Shown here piece after piece: positions 36,723-44,792 of a stretch of 64,000 nucleotides of DNA. How positions within the stretch are numbered: position 1 is the stretch's first letter; every line of letters starts with the position of its first letter. The notes under the pieces are model-generated. The model searched no databases, was not told the DNA's origin, and worked only from the letters and a program-made list of their open reading frames with translations. Source of the stretch: JAKAIY01 sp963809385 (GTDB lineage Bacteria; Chloroflexota; Ktedonobacteria; Ktedonobacterales; JADMIN01); the NCBI GenBank assembly GCA_963809385.1, contig CAWEJL010000005.1:558001-622000 (forward strand), in the 5' to 3' direction. The position numbers and the translations under genes are program-made.

Positions 36723-37631
36723 ATGCGAAAGAAGACCATCAGCCAGAGTCAGAGCACACGTTCCCCAGCTAGGCCAGCCCTCCAGACCCCGGTGGGGATC
36801 TTCGATTCTGGCGTCGGCGGCCTCACCATCCTGCGCGAGCTGCTGCGCGAGCTGCCATCTGAGCGCTACGTCTACTTCGGCGACACCGGCAACTGTCCCT
36901 ACGGCGTGCGCCCGCAGGAGGAGATCACCCAGCTCTCGCTCAACGCCGCCGCGTTCCTGCTCGACCGTGGCGCCAAGCTGATCGTCGTCGCCTGCAATAC
37001 CGCCTCCAGCGCCGCGATTCACGTCCTGCGCAAGACCTACCCCCAGACCAAGTTCATCGCTGTCGTGCCAGCCGTCAAGCCCGCCGCCGCGATGACCCAC
37101 ACGGGCCGCGTCGCCGTCGCCGCCACCAACTCATCCGCCCAGAGCGACTACCTGCGCGGCCTCATCACCCAGTTCGCGAACGGCGCCGAGGTCTACTCCG
37201 GTTGGCTGCCAGCGGCTGGTCGCGCTGGCCGAAGAGGGTCTGCTCGATGGCCCAGAGGTCGAGCGACAGATACGCGCGGACATCGGTCCACTGCTGGCGC
37301 GCGGTATAGATGTGCTGACGCTCGGCTGCACCCACTTCCCCGCCATGCGCGCCGCGTTCGAGCGCGTCTGCGGCCCCAGCGTGCGCGTGATTGACTCTGG
37401 CGAGGCCGTCGCCCGCCGGACGCGCGTCGTACTCCGCGAGCAGGGCTTGCTGGCTACGCCCGACGGCGGGCCAGCTCACCGCGCCGCGCGCCCGTCACCG
37501 CCGCCGACGAGTTCTGGCGCAGCGGTCCCGACGGAGCCTTCGACCGGGTAGCCGCCGCGATCCTTGGCGGCAAGCCGCGCTCCCGACTCGCCGAGGGCAT
37601 GCTACTCTCCAGCGTCTCTCGCGCGGGCTAG
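36723..37631 (+). pseudogene. murI: Glutamate racemase, frameshifted as sequenced
   Basis: Interconverts L- and D-glutamate for peptidoglycan. The first frame holds VGIFDSGVGGLTILRELLRE, YFGDTGNCPYGVRPQEEI and VVACNTASSAAIHVLRK with the first catalytic Cys. From about 37200 the sequence continues in a second frame: LVALAEEGLLDGPEVERQIR, then VLTLGCTHFPAMRAAFERVC with the second Cys. From about 37490 a third frame gives VTAADEFWRSGPDGAFDRVA to a stop at 37631. All conserved parts survive and the gene is normally essential, so sequencing error is the simplest reading. ATG 36723 is the likely start; a TACAAT lies at 36652-36657. Confidence 0.88.
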
Positions 37632-37660
37632 CCGCCGGAACGCGTCACGCAAAACATAAG

Positions 37661-37712
37661 CGCTCCCCCTGGCGGAGGGTGGCGCGCAACCACTCTCACC
37701 CCAGGGGGAGCG
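37661..37712. terminator. Hairpin between murI and the convergent DUF4097 gene
   Basis: CGCTCCCCCTGG at 37661-37672 and CCAGGGGGAGCG at 37701-37712 are exact complements. The 28-nt interval can pair further. It could serve as a two-way terminator, without a T-tract. Confidence 0.5.
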
Positions 37713-37772
37713 ACTGAAGCGACTGGGCGTCGCCTGGGGCCGGGTGGCCCCGCTAAGCCCAGTGATGATGCG

Positions 37773-39769
37773 CTAGCGCAGGCTGTTCAGGCGGCGCTCA
37801 GCCTCATCGAGCGAGATGCGCCCGTTGCGCAGATCCTCCAGCACCTGCCGGCGCACCGAGTCGGCGTCCTGCGCGCCAGAGGGAGCGGCGCCAGCGCTCC
37901 ACGCCTGCTCGGCGGCGGGCTGGTCATCCTGCTCGATGCGCACACGCTGCGCGCCACCGCTGGGCCGCGCGCCCGCTGTCCGCCGGTCGAGGAGGATGAG
38001 CCGCCACCGCGCGGCTCCCACTCGCGGCGCACCTTGCCGAACGCCTCTTCCAGATCGCCCATCGCGCGCTCGATGGTCGTGCGCACCTCGCGGCCTACCG
38101 CGTCCCAGTCGGTCTCACGCGCGCGCTTGGCAGCCGCGTCAGCGTACTTGCGCGCCTCTTCGCCAGCGCGGCGAGCAAGCTGCTCCGCGCGGTCGCGCAG
38201 CGCGTCGAGCTGCTCGCTATACTCACCGGAAGCGTGCGCCCCGCGACCGCGCTCCCATTCGAGGTTGAACTCGCGCGCTTGCTCCTCTTCCTCTGGCGTG
38301 AACGGCCCCTTGAACTGGAAGCCAGCGCGGTTCGGGCCATTCTGGACCCGCACACGGAACTTGCGCCCCGCGACATTCTCCCTCGAAGGTACGCCCGCCC
38401 TCCGCGTCACCTTGTCCCTGCTCGTCCTGCTTGTCGAAGTCGTCGCTCATGCTCTCGTCTCCTCGGTCGCCATCCGCGGCGACAATCGTGATGTCGCCGC
38501 CACTCTGCAAAGTCACCGTCGCCGCGCCCGTTCCCAGCGCGCCGACCAGATTGCGCCGCCGCCCGCGTTCCACCGTCAACGGCAGCCGCGTATGAATCTC
38601 CCCACCGAAGCTCTGCGCCACGAAGCGCGCATTTACTTCACCGCGCACGCGCAGCGAGATGTCACCACCGCGTTGATGATGTATTTCGACTCAGGCCGCA
38701 GCAGCGTATCGAGCTGCGCGTCGCCGCCAGCGCGCGAGACTGGACACGCCACCCGGCGCGCGCTCCACTTCGAGGTCGCCACTCACACACCGATGCTCAC
38801 TGCGACCAAATGTGTTGGTCAGATTAGCGTCGCCACCGACCGTCTCGAAGGTCGACGCGCCCGCGATGCCATCCAGCTCCAGGTCGCCGCCGATCACCCG
38901 GCCCGCGATCTCGCGCGCGTCGTTGACTCTCTAGGTCGCCGCCGTCGTCGTCAGGCGAATCAGCCCGTCGATCTCGCCGCGCCTCCAGATCGCCGCCGAC
39001 GGCCCCTCCAGCGTGACCGAGCTCCGCAGCGCTCGATCTGCGCGTCGCCGCCGACCGCCTCGGTGACGTCAGCGCGCCAATCCGCCGCGCCTCCAGATCA
39101 CCGCCAACCGCCCCAGCATGACGAAGGACGTAATGCCATCCAGCCAGGCGTCGCCGCTCGTCGCCTCCACCTCCAGCTGCTCAGCGCGCTCCACGGTGAG
39201 ATCGCCACCCACCCAGGTTATCCGCGCCGACCGCACATCCTCGATGCGCGCGTCGCGCTGCACGCGATTGACGCGCACCACGCCGTCCAGCCGCTCGCAG
39301 TGGAGGTCACCCTCCACCTCGCGCACGACCACCATCACACCGTCGGCGTATGGAGCTCGGTCGCGCCGGGCAGGCGATTGAAGCGCATACCGTCGCTGAG
39401 CGGCGTTGTCTCGATATCTTCATGCCAGCGCCGCGCCGTCACCGTCACCTGATCCGCGCCGCCGATGATCGTCAGCGAGCCTTCAACCTGCCCAATCTCG
39501 ATCCGCAGCGGCTGCTCGGCCTCCGGCTGCTCGGCCTCCGGCTGGGGGCCGCTCGTCGCTTCCGGTTGAGCCACCACAGCCTCTTCGGGGGGAGCCGAAC
39601 CAGCGGCGTCAGTCACGGCGCCTTCTTCTACGACAGGGTGGCCAATGGGTTGCGCGCTCGGCGAAAACGGGCCGCCGGCTGGCTCGCTCATCGCCTCTTC
39701 CGTCGCTGGCGCGCCCTGAGACTCGCTCTCTGGCCGGGACGCCTCATCCCTTGGGTCCATAGAATCCAT
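37773..39769 (-). pseudogene. DUF4097/SHOCT-like adhesin-repeat protein, many frameshifts as sequenced
   Basis: Protein-like sequence runs for about 2 kb on the minus strand but changes frame at least six times. The start is ATG 39769 with AGGAGA eight bases upstream (MDSMDPRDEASRPE), followed by an acidic Pro/Glu linker. LRIEIGQVEGSLTIIGGADQ starts a DUF4097-type beta-solenoid with repeats of the kind VGGDLTVERAEQLEVEATSG and GDLELDGIAGASTFETVGGD, continuing in other frames to VTLQSGGDITIVAADGDRG. A charged helical part follows (EARKYADAAAKRARETDWDA, then VGREVRTTIERAMGDLEEAF). The gene ends in a SHOCT-like helix pair, DSVRRQVLEDLRNGRISLDE, then AERRLNSLR. YvlB/LiaX-type proteins of this layout take part in envelope-stress control. 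The DUF2089 gene just upstream is its usual partner. It could be a real decaying gene, but the parts are well kept. Confidence 0.7.
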
Positions 39770-39826
39770 GCTGATCTCTCCTGTCCACCTGGCGGACCAT
39801 CTCCACCACACCGCTTGATCGCCCGC

Positions 39827-40312
39827 CTAGCGGTCCTCATCAGTCAGCGCATGGGCGCGCGCCAGCATCTCATGCGCTTCCTCGGCGCTGACACGTCCCG
39901 CCGCCAGCTCGCTCAGGATCTCGCGCCGCACCCGCCGCCGCTCGGCTGGCCCTGGCTCCTCGTCACCGCCGAAGCCCATCGCGTCAAGCGTCGCGTTCAG
40001 CCGCGAGCGCACCGTCGGATAGGACACGCCCAGCATATCCTCGACATTCTTGATGACCCCACGGCAGCGCATAAAGACCTCGACAAACTCCAACTGTTCG
40101 TCATCCAGTCGCGTCAGCCTGCCAAAGCGTGCCACATCGCCGCGCGCGACGCCCCCAAGCTGCCCCGACTTGCGCGTCCCTTCGCCCCCGCTCGCCAGCG
40201 TCTCGAACGCGCCTTCCAGTGCGCTGCCGCAGCGGTCACAGCTTAATCGCGTGATCGTCAAATGATCGCCGCACACCGGGCATGAGTCAGGCGCTTTCCA
40301 CGTCTGTGGCAT
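39827..40312 (-). CDS. DUF2089 family protein
   Basis: A 161-residue regulator-like protein. A zinc ribbon (CPVCGDHLTITRLSCDRCGS) is followed by a helix-turn-helix core, EFVEVFMRCRGVIKNVEDML then GVSYPTVRSRLN, and a C-terminal SHOCT-like helix pair ILSELAAGRVSAEEAHEMLA. AGGAGAG lies about ten bases before the ATG. DUF2089 proteins are usually encoded beside DUF4097 proteins and are thought to control them, as here (57 bp apart, same strand). A promoter lies at 40390-40419. Confidence 0.88.
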   Translation of the reverse strand: MPQTWKAPDSCPVCGDHLTITRLSCDRCGSALEGAFETLASGGEGTRKSGQLGGVARGDVARFGRLTRLDDEQLEFVEVFMRCRGVIKNVEDMLGVSYPTVRSRLNATLDAMGFGGDEEPGPAERRRVRREILSELAAGRVSAEEAHEMLARAHALTDEDR

Positions 40313-40389
40313 CGCGAACGCCCTCTCCTGATATCACTAACCGCCCGCCACCTTCGCTGGCGCAAGACCAGCGCTCTGGCTTTAATCCG

Positions 40390-40419
40390 AGCATACCCTG
40401 AATAACTTAACTTTGTCAA
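40390..40419 (-). promoter_or_regulatory. Promoter of the DUF2089-DUF4097 operon
   Basis: On the minus strand TTGACA (40419-40414), an 18-bp spacer and TATGCT (40395-40390). Transcription would start near 40383, leaving a leader of about 70 nt before the DUF2089 ATG at 40312. Confidence 0.65.
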
Positions 40420-40433
40420 TACTAATTCAATAA

Positions 40434-40467
40434 TTGTGATGAAATATTAACAATATCAATATCACAA
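40434..40467. promoter_or_regulatory. AT-rich island with inverted repeat, candidate operator
   Basis: TTGTGAT 40434-40440 and ATCACAA 40461-40467 face each other across 20 bp within a strikingly A+T-rich stretch (about 40380-40480) in otherwise G+C-rich DNA. It lies just upstream of the DUF2089 promoter, suitable for an activator or UP-type element. The rest of the gene-free region 40313-40722 shows nothing else I can name apart from a short CCGGACTTATCCGG palindrome. Confidence 0.45.
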
Positions 40468-40722
40468 ACATTCGCGGCAGGTCGCGCGGCGCGCGTGATT
40501 CACCGCGCGGTAGTACTCTTTGGATATCAGACGGCCTCTCGCGTATCTCTACCGCCGTGCGCTCGTATGTATCTGAGGCAAGACATCATGGCGCGGAGTT
40601 GACCCGCATCCCCAGCGGCATACCCCCATGCGCCTACGTCATTACCCACCCCGGACTTATCCGGTTCCTCTTTATTTTTCATTCGTTCATCCTTCCAACC
40701 ACACAACAGAAGAGGCATCATC

Positions 40723-41091
40723 ATGGCTGTCACGCAACACAAGCCACGCAAAACCGAGCTTTCCCCGGTCGAGGCGCTGGTCGTCGAGCGCCGTCTGAAC
40801 GAAGAGGCCCGCGCGAGCGCGACCGGTGGCGCGCTCGCGCGCATCCAGGCGCTTACCAAGGAGCGGCAGAAGCTCTACGCCAAAGCCGCTTCACATCCCT
40901 ACCAGGCGTACAACAACCGCGCGCGCATCATGGCCATCAGCGCCGAGATCGAAGCGCTGTGGGAGGCGCTGCGCCGCGAGCGCGCTGGCCGCCGCACCCA
41001 GATCGAGCGCTCGCTCAACGTCAACCCCGAGGACGACGAGCAGCCACGCGCCCAGCCCGCGATCACCATCGGCTCAACCGACGCCGCTTGA
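40723..41091 (+). CDS. Small helical protein of unknown function
   Basis: A 122-residue charged protein with two long helices (LSPVEALVVERRLNEEARAS, then RIMAISAEIEALWEALRRER) and a disordered acidic/Pro tail. AGAGG lies seven bases before the ATG. No domain is recognised. A strong hairpin follows 32 bp after the stop. Confidence 0.55.
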   Translation: MAVTQHKPRKTELSPVEALVVERRLNEEARASATGGALARIQALTKERQKLYAKAASHPYQAYNNRARIMAISAEIEALWEALRRERAGRRTQIERSLNVNPEDDEQPRAQPAITIGSTDAA

Positions 41092-41122
41092 TTCGCGCTC
41101 CGAGCGCGACGCGTTCACATGC

Positions 41123-41165
41123 GAGGCCGCGTGACCCCCGAGTTTTCGGGGGATCGCGCGGCCTC
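41123..41165 (+). terminator. Strong hairpin terminator
   Basis: Two coaxial stems: GAGGCCGCG pairs with CGCGGCCTC and inside it CCCCCGA pairs with TCGGGGG. No T-tract follows, so it may act with Rho or in both directions. Confidence 0.55.
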
Positions 41166-41218
41166 ATCGCATATCACAAGATTGCGCGTTCTCAGCGCCA
41201 ACGCCATAGTACTGCGTA

Positions 41219-41480
41219 TTACGCCGTCCAGACGTAGACCAGCAACCCTGGCTCCGGTTGATAGCCCAGCTTGCGGTTGATCGCCAGCATCGGCGCGTTC
41301 TCCGAGTCGTTGTGCGTGCGGATACAGGGGGCGCGGGAGCGTCAGCGCCAGCGATGGGACGCAGCTTGAGCGCCTGCGCCAGCCGCCCGCGGTATAGCTC
41401 GCGAAGGCGGGCTTCGTAGCCGCCAGGCCTTAGCCGCGGATTTATCCGCCAGGCGGCGTCCCACGACAATTCACAAGCCC
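41219..41480 (-). pseudogene. GNAT acetyltransferase remnant
   Basis: Only the last part of a GNAT N-acetyltransferase can be read: ELYRGRLAQALKLRPIAGA in one frame, then RIRTHNDSENAPMLAINRKL and GYQPEPGLLVYVWTA to a stop at 41219 in another. The acetyl-CoA loop and C-terminal strand are conserved, but no N-terminal half is present upstream, where tyrS begins on the other strand. It is therefore truncated as well as frame-changed, and more likely a true remnant than the other broken genes. Confidence 0.6.
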
Positions 41481-41594
41481 TGACCACTCCTCTTGCGAGC
41501 GCGCCATGCGGCGCCGCACAATGAAAGCCGCGCGATTGGCGCGCCATTCAGGCCCCGCGCGGGGCCAAAGTGAGGGAAGAGCAGAGAAACAGCC

Positions 41595-42905
41595 ATGTCG
41601 AGCAAGGCGCAAGCCGGAACAAAGCCCCCGACCAACGTGATCGCCACGCTCCAGGAGCGCGGCCTCATCAGCCAGATCACCGAGAGCGGCCTGTATGAGG
41701 CCGCCGCGAGTGAGCGGCTGACGGTCTATTGCGGCTTTGATCCCACCCGGCCAAGCCTGCAGATCGGCAACGTCGTCCCCGTCATCCTCCTCTCCCACTT
41801 CCAGCGCGCGGGCCACCGCCCGATTCTGGTGGTCGGTGGCGGCACGGGTATGATCGGTGACCCGAGCGGCAAGTCCGAGGAGCGAACGCTGCAGACCATC
41901 GAGCAAATCGCCGCCAACGCCGAGCGCGTCCGCGCGCAGCTCGCTGGCTACCTCTCGTTCGAGGGCGAGAACGCAGCCATCATGGTCAACAACGCCGACT
42001 GGCTCGGTAAAGTGACGCTGCTGGAGTACCTGCGCGATGTCGGCAAGCACTTCACCGTCAACCACATGATGGCCAAGGAGTCGGTGCGCAGCCGCGTGGA
42101 GAGCGGCGAGGATGGTATCTCCTACACTGAATTCAGCTACATGATCCTCCAGGCGATGGACTTCCAGCATCTCTTCGACACCTACGGCTGCACGATCCAG
42201 GTCGGCGGCAACGACCAGTGGGGAAACCTGATCTCCGGCGTAGAGTTGATCCGCAAGACGCGCGAGGCGCGCGTCCACGCGCTAACCGCGCCGCTCGTCA
42301 CCTCCGCCACCGGAACCAAGCTGGGCAAGACGGAGAAAGGCGCGCTCTACCTCGACCCGGAGCTGACCTCGCCTTACGAGATGTACCAGTATTGGATCAA
42401 CACCGACGACCGCGACGCCGGGAACTACCTCAAGGTATTCACGTTCCTCCCGCTGGATGAGATCGCCGGCCTGGAGAGCCAGCAAGCGGAGAACCCATCA
42501 AGCCGGGTGACGCAGCGCAGGTTGGCCTACGAGATCACACGCCTCGTCCACGGCGCGGCGGCTGCGGACGGCGTAGCGGCGGCGTCGAATGCGCTATTCG
42601 GCGCGGGCGTCGCCGAGTTGACGCTGGAGTCGCTGCCCTACCTGGCGCAGGCTGTGCCGGTCGCCAGCGTCGCGCCGTCCGCCATCGCGGAGGGACTCTC
42701 ACCGCTCGACGCGCTCGTAACATCGGGCCTCCAGCCCTCGCGCGGCGCGGCGAAGCGGCTGATCCAGCAGGGCGGCCTCTACGTCAACGACGAGCGCTGG
42801 GCCGACGCCGACCGCGCCATCACGCGCGAGCAGGCGCTCTTCGGCCGGGCGCTGCTGCTGCGCGCGGGCAAGAACCGCGTCAGCCTGCTGATGATCGAGG
42901 GCTAA
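41595..42905 (+). CDS. tyrS: Tyrosyl-tRNA synthetase
   Basis: Charges tRNA-Tyr. The 436-residue protein starts with VIATLQERGLISQITE, then YCGFDPTRPSLQIGNVVPVI (the HIGH-region variant). FSYMILQAMDFQHLF and QVGGNDQWGNLISGVELIRK bind tyrosine, and TKLGKTEKGALYLDPELTSP is the KMSKS-type loop (KLGKT). The C-terminus is an S4-like RNA-binding domain (PSRGAAKRLIQQGGLYVNDE). A 16-bp perfect palindrome GGCCCCGCGCGGGGCC lies at 41551-41566 upstream; no T-box sequence was found. Confidence 0.96.
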   Translation: MSSKAQAGTKPPTNVIATLQERGLISQITESGLYEAAASERLTVYCGFDPTRPSLQIGNVVPVILLSHFQRAGHRPILVVGGGTGMIGDPSGKSEERTLQTIEQIAANAERVRAQLAGYLSFEGENAAIMVNNADWLGKVTLLEYLRDVGKHFTVNHMMAKESVRSRVESGEDGISYTEFSYMILQAMDFQHLFDTYGCTIQVGGNDQWGNLISGVELIRKTREARVHALTAPLVTSATGTKLGKTEKGALYLDPELTSPYEMYQYWINTDDRDAGNYLKVFTFLPLDEIAGLESQQAENPSSRVTQRRLAYEITRLVHGAAAADGVAAASNALFGAGVAELTLESLPYLAQAVPVASVAPSAIAEGLSPLDALVTSGLQPSRGAAKRLIQQGGLYVNDERWADADRAITREQALFGRALLLRAGKNRVSLLMIEG

Positions 42906-42934
42906 TCACCCAAGCGAAAGGACCGACACAGGCT

Positions 42935-43588
42935 ATGGCGCAGTTGCTCGCCCTGGACATCCCGGCGCCCCACGGCATCCTCGACGGGCTGCTGCGTCTG
43001 CCTGATACCCCGCCCGGCGCGCCGGAAACGCCGCGCATGGCGGCGCTCGTCTGCCATCCGCACCCGCAATTCGGCGGCACGATGCACAACAAGGTTGTCT
43101 TCCGCATCACGCAGGCGCTGGTAGACCTCGGCATGCCCGCCCTGCGCTTCAACTTTCGCGGCGTGGGCCGCAGCACAGGCGTGTACGATGAGGGGCGCGG
43201 CGAGGCCGATGACGTCCGCGCCGCGCTCGATACACTGACCGATCGCTACCCTGGTATCCCGCTGCTGCTGGCCGGCTTTTCCTTCGGGGCATGGATCGGC
43301 CTGCCGGTAGGCTGCGCCGACCCGCGTGTCACCCATCTCGTTGGCGCCGGCATCCCCGTCTCATTGCTCTCTACCGATGAACTGGCGGGCTGTGGCAAGC
43401 CCAAGCTGATCGTCCAGGGCGCGCTGGACCAGTATGGCCCCCAGCCTGCGCTGGAAGCCTGGTACGCCCGCATCCCTGACCCCAAGCGCCTCGCCGTCAT
43501 CCCCGACGCCGACCACTTCTTCACCCACCAGCAGAACGAGCTATACGAGGCGGTCGTCGCGGGCGTGCGGGATATCACAGCGCGCTAG
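42935..43588 (+). CDS. Alpha/beta hydrolase
   Basis: A 217-residue serine hydrolase. ALVCHPHPQFGGTMHNKVVF is the oxyanion region, LRFNFRGVGRSTGVYDEGRG follows, GFSFGAWIG contains the nucleophile Ser, and IPDADHFFTHQQNELYEAV the catalytic His. This is the common small hydrolase type related to dienelactone and CocE-like enzymes; the substrate is unknown. It follows tyrS by 29 bp. Confidence 0.88.
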   Translation: MAQLLALDIPAPHGILDGLLRLPDTPPGAPETPRMAALVCHPHPQFGGTMHNKVVFRITQALVDLGMPALRFNFRGVGRSTGVYDEGRGEADDVRAALDTLTDRYPGIPLLLAGFSFGAWIGLPVGCADPRVTHLVGAGIPVSLLSTDELAGCGKPKLIVQGALDQYGPQPALEAWYARIPDPKRLAVIPDADHFFTHQQNELYEAVVAGVRDITAR

Positions 43589-43619
43589 GCGTATGAGAGA
43601 AAAAGGTGGCCCGCCCCGG

Positions 43620-43648
43620 TTGCGCGGGCGGTCGCGGTGTGTTATCAT
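43620..43648 (+). promoter_or_regulatory. Probable tRNA-Ser promoter
   Basis: TTGCGC at 43620-43625, a 17-bp spacer and TATCAT at 43643-43648, eight bases before the first tRNA-Ser; the two serine tRNAs may be one transcript. The -35 resembles that of the tRNA-Arg promoter. Confidence 0.5.
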
Positions 43649-43655
43649 GGCATGC

Positions 43656-43746
43656 GGAAGGGTGTCCGAGTGGTTTATGGTGCCGCTCTCGAAAAGCGGT
43701 GCGCCTGAATAGGGCGCCGTGGGTTCAAATCCCACCCCTTCCGCCA
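43656..43746 (+). tRNA. tRNA-Ser (anticodon CGA)
   Basis: Acceptor GGAAGGG pairs with CCCTTCC; anticodon stem CCGCT/AGCGG with loop CTCGAAA (anticodon CGA); long class-II variable arm; T-arm GTGGG-TTCAAAT-CCCAC. Discriminator G, encoded CCA at 43744-43746. Reads UCG. Confidence 0.96.
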
Positions 43747-43828
43747 CGACGGGCCAGAGAAGATGGCGAACCGGCGCTCGCTTGTCACGCTGGCCGCTCG
43801 CTCACTGGCGCGCTCGACGAAGTCCCAC

Positions 43829-43918
43829 GGAGGAGTCCCATAGAGGCCTAGTGGGCGCGACTGGAAATCGCGTGCGCCTGAAAGGGCGCCGTGGGTTCGA
43901 ATCCCACCTCCTCCGCCA
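43829..43918 (+). tRNA. tRNA-Ser (anticodon GGA)
   Basis: Acceptor GGAGGAG pairs with CTCCTCC; anticodon stem CGCGA/TCGCG with loop CTGGAAA (anticodon GGA); long variable arm; T-arm GTGGG-TTCGAAT-CCCAC. Discriminator G, encoded CCA at 43916-43918. Reads UCC and UCU. Confidence 0.95.
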
Positions 43919-44136
43919 CCAATCCTACTCCACGTTCAGCGGCCACGACAGCATGTCGCGGTCGCTGATTCGTTTCTCCCCACATCTTCTATCGCGTACC
44001 TGCAGACAGCAAACTGGCCGCAACCCCTTCGCCCCTCCCTCGTACTCCCTCATGAAGACGCCCGCAGCGCCGCAGCCCACCTGGACTCGCCAGGCGCGAC
44101 CACGAAAGCGCTCCGCTGGGCATTCCGGAGGAAACC

Positions 44137-44529
44137 ATGAGCCAAGAATATTCCGCGTATCCCCAGGCGCCCGCCGCGCAGCGCCCTGGAGGCTTCGACC
44201 ACAGCCTCGTCACCGGCGCGTTCGAGCTACCCGGCTACACCGTCGTCCGCAACTTCGGCATCGTGCGCGGCATCATCGTGCGCTCGCGCAGTATCGTCGG
44301 CCAGATCGGCGCCGGATTCCAGCAGCTCGTCGGCGGCAACATCTCGCTCTATACCCAGCTCTGCGAGCGCGCCCGCAGTGACGCCTACGAACTGATGATT
44401 CAGCACACCGCGCAGCTTGGCGCCAACGGCGTCATCGGCGTGCGCTACGACGCCACCGAGATCGCTCCAGGCGTCACCGAGGTACTGTGCTACGGCACCG
44501 CCGTCTACGTCACTCCGCGCCAGAGCTAA
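44137..44529 (+). CDS. YbjQ/DUF74 family protein
   Basis: A 130-residue protein of the YbjQ family. YTVVRNFGIVRGIIVRSRSI, LYTQLCERARSDAYELMIQH, and GANGVIGVRYDATEI with VTEVLCYGTAVYV near the end are the family pattern. Members form pentamers and have no settled function. GGAGG lies just before the ATG. It is unrelated to the threonine operon that starts behind it. Confidence 0.9.
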   Translation: MSQEYSAYPQAPAAQRPGGFDHSLVTGAFELPGYTVVRNFGIVRGIIVRSRSIVGQIGAGFQQLVGGNISLYTQLCERARSDAYELMIQHTAQLGANGVIGVRYDATEIAPGVTEVLCYGTAVYVTPRQS

Positions 44530-44560
44530 ACTGACATCTCGCAAACATCCGGCGCGGCGG

Positions 44561-44589
44561 TTGACATATCCGCCGCGCTCCTGTAGAGT
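44561..44589 (+). promoter_or_regulatory. Promoter of the threonine operon
   Basis: TTGACA at 44561-44566, 17-bp spacer, TAGAGT at 44584-44589. Transcription should start near 44596, about 30 bases before the leader peptide. Confidence 0.7.
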
Positions 44590-44626
44590 GACGCCAACAC
44601 CTTTTTACCCAAGCTGGAGAACACCG

Positions 44627-44695
44627 ATGAGCGCCATTAGCGTCCTCAACATCATCACGCGCGCCACCACCCAGACTACGACCACTACTGGGTGA
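44627..44695 (+). CDS. thrL: Threonine operon leader peptide
   Basis: A 22-residue ORF too short for normal gene calling. It begins MSAISVLNIIT and then has ATTQTTTTTG, with eight Thr and three Ile codons in total. GGAG lies about eight bases upstream of the ATG. As in E. coli thrL, scarcity of charged tRNA-Thr (and perhaps tRNA-Ile) would stall ribosomes on the Thr cluster at 44666-44689 and alter folding of the following RNA. I judge this very likely from composition, position and the adjoining hairpins. Confidence 0.85.
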   Translation: MSAISVLNIITRATTQTTTTTG

Positions 44696-44762
44696 GGTCG
44701 GCGCGCGCGTTTTTCCAGCCTTTCGTGAGCCGGCCCGACAACACGGGCCGGCTCTCTTTTTT
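44658..44762 (+). promoter_or_regulatory. Transcription attenuator with alternative hairpins
   Basis: Segment 1 CGCGCGCC (44658-44665, inside the leader ORF) can pair with segment 2 GGCGCGCG (44700-44707). With the ribosome stalled on the Thr codons, segment 2 is free, and GGTCGGC (44696-44702) can pair with GCCGGCC (44729-44735) through one G-U pair. That uses the 5' arm of the terminator. The two pairings share 44700-44702, so they exclude each other. This is the classical leader-attenuator layout, worked out by hand. Confidence 0.75.
44727..44762 (+). terminator. Intrinsic terminator of the thr attenuator
   Basis: GAGCCGGCCCG pairs exactly with CGGGCCGGCTC (11 bp, 6-nt loop), followed by TCTTTTTT at 44755-44762, 30 bp before the thrA start codon. 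Its place between leader peptide and first gene makes it regulatory rather than an end-of-operon terminator. Confidence 0.92.
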
Positions 44763-44792
44763 GTCTGGCAGCCTTCGCGGAGGGGAGATGAC

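Noticed and set aside
36723..37631. Programmed ribosomal frameshifting in murI and mraY
   Set aside because: No slippery heptamer followed by a pseudoknot was seen, more than one shift per gene is needed, and similar breaks occur in unrelated genes around them.
38034..39452. A 472-residue plus-strand protein
   Set aside because: It is antisense to the DUF4097/SHOCT gene, whose repeats and SHOCT helix are recognisable; the plus frame is low complexity.
38600..39500. A CRISPR or tandem DNA repeat in the GGDLE-rich region
   Set aside because: The repetition is at protein level (beta-solenoid turns) with diverged DNA and no regular spacer length.
41471..41594. A T-box leader before tyrS
   Set aside because: No TGG(N)ACCGCG-type antiterminator sequence and no room for a specifier stem; only a 16-bp palindrome is present.
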